A stretch of DNA of 64,000 nucleotides from positions 1-64,000 of the forward strand of contig NC_080571.1 of NCBI RefSeq assembly GCF_030247185.1, in the 5' to 3' direction. This DNA is from Malaya genurostris. Lineage: Eukaryota > Arthropoda > Insecta > Diptera > Culicidae. Shown piece by piece: positions 44,319-56,559 of the stretch. Numbering within the stretch: position 1 is the first letter of the stretch; the number at the start of each line of letters is the position of its first letter. The notes beneath the pieces are model-generated. The model did not search any database. It saw nothing but the letters and a program-made list of their open reading frames with translations, and was not told the origin of the DNA. The position numbers and the translations under genes were made by a program.

Positions 44319-44935
44319 CGATGGCGCAATAGCCGGCGAACGACCAACATTATGTTAAAGCCGGGTATAAATAAACGATATATGGCGCAATATTAAAATT
44401 TGCATTTTTCAAAAACAAAGCTCGGTTAAGTAATTTCCGCGAAGAGTGAGTGCCTGAAAATGTTACATACATACATACATACACTCACACATACCAACAC
44501 ATCCATACACTCACACATACCGACAGGTTGAGTTTGTTACGAGCTGATACGAATGATGTATGACACTCGGTCCTCCGGGTCTCGTTTTAAAAACTAAAAC
44601 TATTACACCAACTATTGTGATTAACAACAGCAAAATGACACGTTTTCTCGTGCTTCAATCAACAATGAACTATTCAGCAGTTTATACGTTGACACATTCC
44701 AGTTTCGTAATATAATATTTACACTATGATAAGATTCTTTTCTAAAAATTTTGTTTAGATCGTTCACTCCTGCATATGTTGGGTCTTTACACTGTGTTCG
44801 ATGTGACTTCAGAACAAGAAAGTCGATGCAGTTTGTGGGTGTTGCTAAATAAACTAACCAGCATTGTATTTTAAAGTACTGTAGTGGTAGTAGTTATAAT
44901 ACTTTTATTGTGGAGCTAATAAACAGAGATGCTGC
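44319..44935 (+). repeat. 2.06-kb duplication, copy 2, right part
   Basis: It resumes the match to copy 1 at 33082. It includes the 50-bp retroposed tail at 44332-44381 between ATGGCGCAATA repeats (44321-44331 and 44382-44392), the CATA/CA module (44410-44610), and the module at 44621-44935 that matches 15737-16045. Confidence 0.85.
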
Positions 44936-45088
44936 TTATCCGTATCAGTGGAGATTAACATTTTGATGAGAGCAGATGCTTCATCGTGATCAGTATACAC
45001 AAAGAGTCAATTTAAAATGCTTTAATTTTTTTCTTTATCGTATTATCCGTTGGAAGAATAACCATAGAAGACAAAGTGTTCAGCTGAT

Positions 45089-45313
45089 ATGAATAAAGCA
45101 GGCCAAAGTCGTAGATTAGTGTATAGTTATAATGATCATTCCGAATATCACACTTCTGGCATTCAAAAATTTTCTTTTGCATCGCCAGAAGATAATAATA
45201 TTGAATATTCGAGGAAAGGAGGATGTTTTGTATCTATCTGTCGTGGCATCAGTATAGCAGTGGTGATTTTTATATTTATTTTTTTCATATCTTTCACTAT
45301 ATTTTTGGCATTA
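45089..45313 (+). CDS. Type II membrane-anchor exon, candidate N-terminus of the M1 aminopeptidase relic
   Basis: From the ATG at 45089 the frame encodes a Ser/Tyr-rich cytoplasmic tail of about 50 residues ending RKGGCFVSICRG, then a hydrophobic segment (about residues 53-75, ISIAVVIFIFIFFISFTIFL). This short basic tail plus single anchor resembles the start of membrane-bound M1 aminopeptidases. The M1-like exons begin 4.97 kb downstream at 50055 on the same strand. The frame then runs into the 'cattaaaaatgcc' repeat and stops at 45379, with no clear splice donor, so the repeat may have broken the exon. An upstream 'atcagt' near 44991 could be an initiator. The link to M1 is inference. Confidence 0.45.
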
Positions 45314-46584
45314 AAAATGCCTTACTCTTCACTATATGGGGCTGGGTGTCAATTAAAAGTTTCAAAAATAGTCGCGTAACCTTTTTGTGTCATAATTTTG
45401 AACGTTAATAACTCGGTCATTTGTTGATGGATTGTTATAATTTAACAACCAATCGATTCGGAAACTTTTAACTTAAACATGTATGACGACGTCGTTTCAG
45501 TATTTCAATAGCATACTATTAAAAAATTGGTTAGAATCGACCTATGTTTTCATCCACCAATCCCCGTTGTGCAAAATGACGTCAACTTCTTGTTCGGCAT
45601 AGGAGGCTTTGCGTCATGCATAAAAAACACCGCAACGTTATGCGTAGTATCCCGCATAGCGTTTTGGCTACCTGGGCAGCCATGGCCACCAGAAGGCTAC
45701 CAAAATTGATTCAGTTACGGTTGTCAAATCCAATTTGACAAAACAAAGTCGCCTGTATCCAAGTTAGCCGAGCGTTTTCATCTTCTCACCTTCGCTGAAA
45801 ATGTCAAAGATTTCAATGTGGAAAAATCCTGGTGGATACGGTTGTATCGTTTGAGTTGTATTCCTGGCAGCGGTGAGGCAGCCGGTCACCAGAATGTCTG
45901 CCAGCCATATTTTTCCAGCTGGCAGCGTTTAGTCACCCGTCTGGCAGCCATGCGTATGCGGGATGAAGAGAAATCTATAAATATAGGCTGCACAATATTT
46001 CTTTGCCTAGTTGATGTTTGACTGTGAATGATACAAGTAGCTCGTCCAGTGAGCTGATTACTGGATTGTGTATGCGTTCGCTCGCTGGATTGTCGCTTTT
46101 GCATTATGTGTTGATGAAATTTCTGTTGTCTGCGCAACACCGTGTTCGCTTGAGTATCTTATATATCATCTAGCTATTGAAGAACCGAATCAGCGTGGTT
46201 GCCGATTCTTTTGAAATATCACATGTATTTAGCAAATTTTTGGTCGATTTTGCCATTAAAAATGCCTTACACTACGCTTCTCGAGGCTGGGTGTCAATTT
46301 AAAACATGCAAAACTAATCGCGTAACATTTTTCTGTCATAATTTTGAACGCATATAACTTAGTCATTTGTTGATGGATTTATATAATTCAACAACCAATC
46401 TATTCGGAAACATATAACTTAAACTTATGAGATGACGTTATTTGAATATTTCAATTGCATACCATTGAAAAATTGGTTTGAATTGAGTATTTTATTTTGA
46501 TTCTCTGGAAACTATCAGGCCAATTTAGAATTATCGGCGATAGATTTTTCGGATCTAGTTTGCAGCGCTTGTTCCTCGATGATT
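45302..46584. repeat. 'cattaaaaatgcc' repeat array preceding the right duplicate
   Basis: 45302-45640 matches 1604-1940, 45963-46235 matches 1945-2215, and 46253-46500 matches 2238-2480. It is an additional diverged copy of the 1241-2540 array. Within it, 45648-45962 is an insertion relative to the other copies. Confidence 0.75.
45650..45962. mobile_element. Candidate MITE of about 313 bp
   Basis: Compared with 1937-1950 and 48521-48534, this segment is extra. Its ends are short inverted repeats (CCCGCATA at the left, TATGCGGG at the right) and the flanks share 'at'. The interior has repeated 'ctggcagc' and 'gccagc' motifs. No coding capacity. The target duplication is too short to assign a superfamily. 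Confidence 0.55.
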
Positions 46585-49500
46585 TGTTAATGGATTATCC
46601 TAATTTAAATGATTCCAAAGCTTCAATGTTGTAAGCTTGAAAATGTTTTAATTTGTCAACGGATAGGTTTGCATACTTAAATCTCCATTCACATACGATC
46701 AAAACGGTGGCGCGAAAATGGATTCAGTATAAAGATGATAATCATAGATACTTCTTCTTCATTATATGTGACTGAACAAGTTGTTGTCTCACCAGGAATT
46801 AAACGCTTCAAAAGATTCAAAATTAAATTCTGAAACTTATCTAAAAGCGGCCTCCTCGGTTTAGTAGTATAAATGAGTTCCACAGGCTCACATATACAGT
46901 TCAATTAGATGCAATATCATACACTATCAAAGATAAACTCAAGGTAATTTTACCTGCGGTTTTACATGTATCGTTTGAATAGGAACCCTCGTAGAATTTG
47001 GTTAACCGCCAGTTTCAGTTTAATTATTATTTGCTTCAAAACAATAAACGTCTGATGACTACACGCGTTGTAACTATGACAATGTTCATTCATATGTTAA
47101 TAACAACAAGTTACAATATTAACAAAATTTCGGAATTTTGTTGCGTATCCATTCCGTATATTCCTAATATGCCAAAGCGAAAATCAATGTAAGTAACTAA
47201 ATATTCTATGCGGACTGTTTCACATGCTTCCTTCCTCGTATTGTTGCCATATTATTTACCGACATTTTCCGAAGATTATTGACGATTTTGAAGAAGGATT
47301 ATTAAAATTACACTATTACTGAGTGTACCGCTACAACATCTTTCGTTAAAATAAATAAAATTTTTTCTTGGATCGATTAACTGTTTATAAAATTAATAAG
47401 TTTGTACGTTTCTCGAAAATTATTATCATAAAATAAAAGTTTTATTTGTTCAGGTTTAAATGTTTAGGTTGTTTGTATCTAAAATTGAGCTTTCGAGTAA
47501 CTTTGAATTCATCATAATTGACTTCTAGTTAAAGGACGTTATTCAAAAACTTAACAGTGTAAAAATTTGTGGAAAGGGATCAAAATTGAATAGAATCAAT
47601 AATCAAGAAAGATTCTAATTGTCAATTTTATCATTCGCTAACAATCTCAGCGCTTAAACTAAAGCAAGTTTGTAATTAGTCAATTGAATATGTTTTTAGT
47701 CTAGTGTATCATCATCATTATCATCTTTATTTTTGTATTAATTATGAAGACCCTAGAAACGTTTCATTTTCAATGTTATTGTGCTCGGTCGTGTCTTGAA
47801 TACAACCCTCTAATTTTTTTCGCCATAATTTTGAACGTTTATAACTCAGTCATTTGTTGATGGATTGATATAATTTAACAACCAATCGATTTGGAAACTT
47901 TTAACTTAAACATGTACGGCAACGTCGTTTCAGTATTTCAAAAGCATAATATTGAAAAATTGATTAAAATCGATTTATGTTTTCATTAACTAATGACGGA
48001 AGAGCAGATGATGTCATCTTGTTGCTTATTCGTGCACGGTCAACTGTTCGATCGTTGGTCTGCACGTAGAGTTTCATATAGCAGCATAGGGTGGACTTAC
48101 TCATGTTTTGGTATTAAAAATGCCTTACTCTTCGCTATACGGGGCCGGGTGTCAATTAACAATTTTAAAAATAGCCGCGTAACCTTTTGGCATTAAAAAT
48201 GCCTTACTCTTAACTATATGGGGCCGGGTGTCAATTAAAAGTTTCAAAAATAGTCGCGTAACATTTTTGTGTCATAATTTTGAACGTTAATAACTCGGTC
48301 ATTTGTTGATGGATTGTTATAATTTAACAACCAATCGATTCGGAAACTTTTAACTTAAACATGTATGACGACGTCTTTTCAGTATTTCAATAGCATACTA
48401 TTGAAAAAATTGTTGGAATCCACCTATGTTTTCATCCACCAATCCCTGTTGTACAAAATGACGTCAACTTCTTGTTCGGCATAGGAGGCTTTGCGTCATG
48501 CATAAAACCACCGCATCATTCTGCGTAGTATGAAGAGAAATCTATAAATATAGGCTGAACAATATTTCTTTGCCTAGTTGATGTTTGACTGTGAATGAAA
48601 CAAGTAGCTCGTCCAGTGAGCTGATGACTGAATTGTATATGCGTTCACTTGCTGGATTGTCGCTTTTGTATTATGTGTTGGTGAAATTTCCTGATGTCTG
48701 TGCAACACCGTGTTCGCTTGAGTATCTTATATATCATCTAGATATTGAAAAACCGAATCAGTGTGGTTACCGATTCTTTTGAAATATCCCATGTATTTAG
48801 CAAATTTTTGGTCGATTTTGCCATTAAAAATGCCTTACACTTCGCTTCCTGAGGCTGGGTGTCAATTTAAAACATGCAAAACTAATCGCGTAACATTTTT
48901 CTGTCTTAATTTTGAACGCTTATAACTCAATCATTTGTTAATGGATTTATATAATTCAACAAACAATCGATTCGTAAACATTTAACTTAAACTTATGAGA
49001 CAACGTCATTTGAATATTTCAATTGCATATGTTATCATTGAAAAATTGGTTTGAATTGTTATCGGCGATATAATTATCGGCGATAGATTTGTCGGATCTA
49101 ATTTGCAGCGCTTGTTCCTCGATGATTTGTTAATGGATTTTCCTAATTTAAATGATTCCAAAGCTTCAATATTGTAAGCTTAAAAATGCTTTAATTTTTC
49201 AACGGATCGGTTTGTATATTTAAATTCCCATTCTCATACGAACAAAACGTGACAATGCGACTGAACAAGTTGTTGTACCACCAGGAATTAAACGGTTCAA
49301 AAGATTCAAAATTGAATTCTGAAACTTATCTAAAAGCGGCCTCCTCGGTTTAGTAGTATAAATGAGTTCCACAGGCTCACATATACAGAACTATTAGATG
49401 CAATATCGTATAGTATCAAAGATAAACTCAAGGTAAGTTTACCTGCGATTTTACATGTATCGTTTGAATAGGAACCCTCGTAGAATTTGGTTAACCGCCA

Positions 49501-49664
49501 GTTTCAGTTTAATTATTATTTTCTTCAAAACAATAAGCGTCTGATGGCTACACGCGTTGTAACTATGACAATGTTCATTCATGTGTTAATAACATTACAC
49601 CATTACTGAGATTACTGGTACAACATTCTCTTGGATCGATTAACTGTTTATAGAATTAATAAGT

Positions 49665-49729
49665 CCACCCAGTGAACGACCATTATTAGGTTAAAACTGG
49701 GGGTAAATAAACGATATAAATCAAATCAA
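49665..49729 (+). mobile_element. Retroposed 65-bp tail (right duplicate)
   Basis: Identical in position and flanks to 3081-3145, so the insertion predates the long duplication. Confidence 0.85.
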
Positions 49730-50054
49730 ATTAATAAGTTTGTACGTTTCTCGAAAATTATCATCATAAAATAGAATAGTTTCATTTGTTCAGGTTTAAA
49801 TCTTTAAGTTGTTTGTATCTAAAATTGAGCTTTAAAGTAACTGTGAAGTGTAGTGAAGTTTAGTGTATCATCATCATTATCATCTTTATTTTTGTATTTA
49901 TTATGAAGACCCTAGAAACGTTTCATTTTTAATGTTATTGTGTTCGGTCGTGTCTTGAATACAACCCTCTATTTTTTTTAGTACCAAGTATGCATACGAG
50001 GTAAGTGATTAAAACTCATATTTAAAAAGTCATTCAAATATATTGTTATTCTAG

Positions 50055-51190
50055 TATAAACGAAATATAACGTTGGAAGATTTTCTTAATCATCGTGCCT
50101 ATCTGATAGACAAACGATCGCGAATCCCAAAGCATGTTATTCCGAAACATTATAGGCTTTTCATTCAACCGATTTTCAATGAAACAAGTAAAGCCCTTCT
50201 CGTATAATGGAATTGTTTGGATTACAGTAAATCAAAAAAGCATAATAATAAAAGAATAGAACTTAACGTTAAAAATTTGTACATTAAATTAGAAGATGTA
50301 ACCGTTTTAAAAAGTATACAACATTAACAAACTTAGATTTTGACGAGGATCTAGATTGGGATCTAATCGAAGAGGATATATTACCGCGTATCAGGAACAA
50401 ACGAGACACGATCAACAATGACAACATTGAAAGAATGAATAATTCAATGGATTTTTCAACCATGTCTAGTGATGGGCAATAACGGTGATAAAAATATAAA
50501 TACTTTCACTAATGATGCATGGTGCAGGAAGGAGCAAATATTTTCATCCAATTTTCCCCTCGGATGACTTTGTTACAATAAAGATACTAGATTTAGAATT
50601 CGACGAATCAAATGAAAAAATGATTATCTATCTTGGGACCGAAATGAAAAAAAATGATATTTATTACATAGTAAAAGTGAATTTTACAGGCAATATGACT
50701 AACGAAAAAGGTTTATATTATACTCATTACAAAGATGGAAATGGGATTCATAAGTATGTGCATTGATGTAATAAATACGGTATAGTTCTATTGATTTTGT
50801 TATCATTTTAGATATTTAGCGGCCACCATATTGGAACCTAACAATGCAAGAAAGTTATACCCATGCATGGATGATCATAATTTTCGGTATGTTAGCCAAA
50901 TCCCGATTTCTTCCAAACGATGAATAATGAATTATAATAGGACAAACTATAACTATAGGTCGCCATTTGAAATTAATATAGCAAGGAAAGTTCATATGAA
51001 TACTGCATCTGGCATGAATTTAGAAATGTCGGAGCTAATGTATGAGTATCTATGTGTAGAAAATTGACGGTTGATAATTGAAACATTATTTTATTTCAGG
51101 GAAAGAGATGAGTTTGTGGTTGATACGTATAATACTACAGGAATGATTCGAGCATCCGAGATAGGCTTCATTATCCGCTTAACAGTTTAA
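50055..51190 (+). pseudogene. Truncated M1 aminopeptidase-like region (right duplicate)
   Basis: Same exons and lesions as 3471-4606. Exons lie at 50512-50753, 50812-50886, 50941-51039 and 51100-51190, with introns of 58, 54 and 60 bp. Both N-terminal frameshifts are shared with the left copy, which argues against sequencing error and places inactivation before the duplication. Here the possible anchor exon upstream (45089) is visible. Confidence 0.8.
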
Positions 51191-52534
51191 TTTAAACCGC
51201 TTACACTTCACACTATATATGTACTACTCTATGGATATTGCACTTCGGTTTAAACCACTAAGCACGCGCAAAGTTTACTATATTTATTTAATAGCCGGTC
51301 ATCACTCGCTTAAGCTCGATCCGTCAGAAATGTGTTTGATTTGTGTTACTTTGTTGTTTTCACTATAAGTAGGCTGCTACTTTTATTTCGGGAACCCATA
51401 CAATTGACATGATATGTTGAATGTGATGCCGTGCGATGGCGTTGTTGAACTGAAGATTGATTTCGCTCCAAGCTGACATGGTCTGCCTACAATCAATAGA
51501 ACTCGACACACATTCGTTCGCTAACCATTCTCTGGTTTGTTTTGATAAACTTAACACACTGTTGAAAAGCTTCTCTGCTAGAGTTGTGTTCATTCGGTAG
51601 AGTAGGATAAATTTCCGATTTGTATTTTGTCCAAGTAACCAAAAGTTCGTGAAAAATAGATTTGGCTTAAGTAGCATACAAAGCATTTTGAACAGTAAGG
51701 AATATGTATCCATGCTTGAATGTTCGCCTGACACAACAAAACAAACTTTGAAGCAGTTGATTTCTCAGCTTACAAGCAGAGATAAAGTTTTCTCCGAACT
51801 TGTTCTGTACGTACAAGTTGCCAAAAAGTGCCACACGCGTACTTCAGAGCTCTAATGAAGTGGATATTTTTCTGATACAGTGGAAGCGGTTTCTTGAAGA
51901 GACGACGCTTAAATTTCAATTTGTTGTTTATCTTACCAATTTGAACTTTATTTGCAGAATATGAACTATGGCAGTTTGAATCCATTATGGTAATCATCTT
52001 GAAGATTGATATCTTATTGCCACTTATTATTTGCGCTTAGTATAATCTAAATTATTCAAAAGCAAAATGCAAGGAAAATCTGTTTGGTTCGTTAGTGCTT
52101 CTACAGCATAATCTTTTCATTGATTCATTTAAACATGTTCTGATAAGTTAAACTCACACCCACGATGCCTAATATTAGTCATCTAACTCCATCACCATCA
52201 CAACTTATTATCAACTGGTAAACGATATCAAAACTCTTTTTACGAAGTAAATTCCAAATAACGTAAACTGTTTTTTACGAACCAAATCCCAAATAACGTA
52301 AACTTTTTTTACGATCTACCTCTTTTTACGAACCCCCGTTTAGAGTTCGTAAATGGAGGTTTCGGTGTATGAGAAAGGCAACAAAAAAAATATAGGAATA
52401 CTTTCAATTACAATAAGTATAAATCTATGATGGTTAGCTCCGCAAATTTCTGAACATTGACCAAAAATAGAGAGAGAGAGAGAGAGAGAGAGAAAACCAC
52501 ACGAACAAAAACTCAGAAAACAAGAAAAACTCAG
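51191..52534. repeat. Dispersed noncoding repeats (right duplicate)
   Basis: Counterpart of 4607-5950 with the same modules, including the (GA)n tract near 52470-52492. Confidence 0.7.
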
Positions 52535-54065
52535 TTAGGGGTTAGCCAAATTTTGTGCTAGGGCACATAACCGTTTTCATTATTTTTACGTTTCGTCTTT
52601 GACTCATCAGTGCAGAGCAGCTCAAATTGAACTGCTTTGTGCTAAACTCGGCAGTTCAATTTGAACCGCTAAGCAGACGTAAAGTTTCTGCTATTTACAG
52701 AACACTTTTTGTTTTGCAACGAAGTGCAATGTCTTTTCTGACGTGCCGAACGAAAACGTGTTTTCGACTATTTCTGGCCGATGCAGGTATGGTCATTTAG
52801 GGGTTAGCGAAATTTTGTGCTAGGGCACATAACCGTTTTCATTATTTTTACGTTTCGTCTTTGATTCATCAGTGCAGAGCAGCTCAAATTGAACTGCTTT
52901 GTGCTAAACTCGGCAGTTCAATTTGAATCGCTAAGCAGACGTAAAGTTTCTGCTATTTACAGAACACTTTTTGTTTTGCAACGAAGTGCAATGTCTTTTC
53001 TGACGTGCCGAACGAAAACGTGTTTTCGACTATTTCTGGCCGATGCAGGTATGGTCATTTAGGGGTTAGCCAAATTTTGTGCTAGGGCACATAACCGTTT
53101 TCATTATTTTTACGTTTCGTCTTTGACTCATCAGTCCAGAGCAGCTCAAATTGAACTGCTTTGTGCTAAACTCGGCAGTTCAATTTGAACCGCTAAGCAG
53201 ACGTAAAGTTCCTGCTATTTACAGAACACTTTTTGTTTTGCAACGAAGTGCAATGTCTTTTCTGACGTGCCGAACGAAAACGTGTTTTCGACTATTTCTG
53301 GCCGATGCAGGTATGGTCATTTAGGGGTTAGCCAAATTTTGTGCTAGGGCACATAACCGTTTTCATTATTTTTACGTTTCGTCTTTGACTCATCAGTGCA
53401 GAGCAGCTCAAATTGAACTGCTTTGTGCTAAACTCGGCAGTTCAATTTGAACCGCTAAGCAGACGTAAAGTTTCCGCTATTTACAGAACACTTTTTGTTT
53501 TGCAACGAAGTGCAATGTCTTTTCTGACGTGCCGAACGAAAACGTGTTTTCGACTATTTCTGGCCGATGCAGGTATGGTCATTTAGGGGTTAGCCAAATT
53601 TTGTGCTAGGGCACATAACCGTTTTCATTATTTCGTTCGGCACGTCAGAAAAGACATTGCACTTCGTTGCAAAACAAAAAGTGTTCTGTAAATAGCGGAA
53701 ACTTTACGTCTGCTTAGCGGTTCAAATTGAACTGCCGAGTTTAGCACAAAGCAGTTCAATTTGAGCTGCTCTGCACTGATGAGTCAAAGACGAAACGTAA
53801 AAATAATGAAAACGGTTATGTGCCCTAGCACAAAATTTGGCTAACCCCTAAATGACCATACCTGCATCGGCCAGAAATAGTCGAAAACACGTTTTCGTTC
53901 GGCACGTCAGAAAAGACATTGCACTTCGTTGCAAAACAAAAAGTGTTCTGTAAATAGCAGGAACTTTACGTCTGCTTAGCGGTTCAAATTGAACTGCCGA
54001 GTTTAGCACAAAGCAGTTCAATTTGAGCTGCTCTGCACTGATGAGTCAAAGACGAAACGTAAAAA
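52535..54065. repeat. Fold-back array of 262-bp units (right copy, inverted centre)
   Basis: Direct units start at 52535, 52797, 53059 and 53321, with a 48-bp start of a fifth at 53583. The orientation flips at 53631-53633 (TTT microhomology), and about 1.7 units follow in inverted orientation to about 54065. Relative to the left copy there is one more unit, and the junction is the exact reverse complement of the left junction. Variant bases in the inverted arm ('gcggaaac', 'gcaggaac') correspond to those of direct units 4 and 3. Confidence 0.9.
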
Positions 54066-54418
54066 AAAATAAAGAAAAACTCTCCTCGCAGCATAGCGGG
54101 AATGGTCTTGCGCTCCTCCATAAAGTAGTAGGTATAGCCGAGCGAAACAAAACGGGAACCAAAGCACCGAAAGGTTTTTGTGATGAAGCAAAAAAAAAAT
54201 TTGATATTTATCATTTCTATATTAAATTTATTAAAAAAAAAACTTATAAAACCATTAATCTTATACACTAAATTCAAAAAGTAGAACAAAAAAAAACAAT
54301 TCAGTAAAACAAATCCATTATATACAAAAAAAAAAAATAGAAACAAAAAAAAATTCAACAAATAAAAGCTTAATCTAGTATTTACAACATAAGGGGAATA
54401 GAAAAACGAAAACAATGC

Positions 54419-55461
54419 TTAATACCTAAACAGCCGGTGTTTATGTTCAAGCTCAAAGAGCAAACACGGACTGGCCGCGCCATTCGAGCGGGCACTTTCT
54501 CCTGCCTCGTCTGTCTCTTCTGGTGGTGTTGGCGATTGCTCGTCGTCGAACCGGAGAAAGCGGGAGTCCTCTTCACCCGGACCCAACGTCGCCACCATCG
54601 TCGCCTCCTGCTTGGCCACGGACTCGGACTCGGCCTCAAACACAATCGGCGACGGTCGCGGTCCGCCAAAGCTGGACCCCGGCGACGGTGGGGTTTCCGG
54701 TATATCGATAACCGAACCAGTACTACTAACCCCACTACCACCACCACCCCAGGGGCCGGGGGGAACGGGGGAGACCGCGCCAGTGGTCCCGAACCAGCGG
54801 TCAACTCGTTCCCGCCCGGCCATTACTGGTTCGGCCATCACCGACGGCGTTCGTTGTTGTTGTTCTTCTTCTGCTGCTTTGGCTGCTGCTGCTGTTTCGG
54901 CTGCTGTTTCGGCTGCTGCTGGTTCGGCTGCTGGTTCGGCTGCTGCTTTGGCTGCTGCTGCTGTTTCGGCTGTTGTTTCGGCTGCTGCTTCGGCTGCTGC
55001 TGGTTCGGCTGCTGGTTCGGCTGCTGCTTTGGCTGCTGCTGCTGTTTCGGCTGCTGCTGGTTCGGCTGCTGCTTCGGCTGCTGCTTCGGCTGCTGCTTTG
55101 GCTGCTTCGTTGGCACCAGCATCAGCAGCAGCAGGACGGCGACATCGCCTTTTTTTGGTGGCTGGTGGACCGTGCTCATCATCATCCTGCTGAACGACTC
55201 CACCACCAGTAGTATTATGATGACGACGACGACGACGACTACTACTACGACGACGACTACGACTATGACGACGACCAACTAAATCAGTTTCTTCATCATC
55301 ATGATCAGCATGAGCAGCATCAGCAGGAGGATTGGGGGGTAATGGTCGTTGCCCGCAATTCGGCCAGCCCAGCGTACTACCCGATAGCGAGGGTTGACCA
55401 GGTGAACAACTATGGTCACCACTACGACGGCGGTCTTCGTCGTTGTTCTTGGTGGTGGTGG

Positions 55462-55525
<64 letters not shown>

Positions 55526-56525
55526 GGTGGTGGTTCCGGAACCTACCACCAAATGGCAACTAGTACCGTCGTCTTCGCCGGAATCTGTGGATCTGTGGAA
55601 TGAGGATAGCAAAAAATCAAAACAAAGCAAAGCAGAAAAAAAAACCAAAACAAAAATGAAGGTTGGAAACAAAAAAATAAAATATGTATATAAAAACACA
55701 AAAAAAAAAAAAAAAAAAAACAACAACTTACATCACGACCACGCCCACCTCGGAGAGGGCTGCTGGTCGTACTGTTGTTGTTGTTGGTGGTGGTGGTAAT
55801 ACTGTGCTTTGTTGTTGTTGCTGACCACCACCACCACCACCACTCGTCGACTCGGACGACTCCGGCGACTCGGACGACTCGGACGACTCGGACGGCTCGG
55901 ACGGCTCGGACGAGGACGAGACGGATGTCCTCCGACCTCCGCCGAGTCTGGTGGCTCCTCTAGTGGTTGTTGTTGCCGGAGGGACCGGGAGACTGGCCAC
56001 GAACCGACGAGCATCCCGGTAAGTGCAACCGCGGATCAAAATCAAATCTCGCGTTTCCATCTCGTACCGCCGTACCGGACAGCCCGCGTCATTGGCCCGG
56101 TGGGGCTGGTGACAGTTGCGGCAGCGTATGGTACACCACCCCACCAGCCCGGTACCGAGCCAATCATGAGCCGCATCATCATCATCACGACGACTACGAC
56201 GACGACGACGACGACGACGACGCTCGACATCAGTATCATCATCGTCGTCAGTATGCTCCTCCTCCTCCTCCTCTTCCTCCTTATCGCCGCTGCCACCATC
56301 ACCGCGAATCGGGGGCCACCTTCGCTGGCCGCAACGGGAGCAACACTCCCGGGGGCAGACCAGGCCCCGATGGCCGAACCGCCAGCAGGTGCTACACTGG
56401 ACCGGGACCACCGACCCGGCCGGGCGATACGGCCCCACCAGCGGGGCTATCATCAGCGGGACACCACCAACACCAACACCACCACCACCATTTGTTGATA
56501 GAATGGTCGTCATCATCATCATCAT
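54419..56525 (-). CDS. Gag-like zinc-knuckle protein, apparently spliced (right copy)
   Basis: Exons 56525-55732 and 55592-54419 join across a 139-bp intron to give 655 residues. The only coding length change from the left copy is nine additional Asn codons in the poly-Asn tract of exon 2. The intron has one extra base. The knuckles, split second knuckle and low-complexity blocks are unchanged. The same caveats apply: the gag N-terminus is missing and expression is unknown. Confidence 0.55.
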
Positions 56526-56559
56526 GCAGCAGCAGCAGCAGCAACATCCAGCAGAACAG

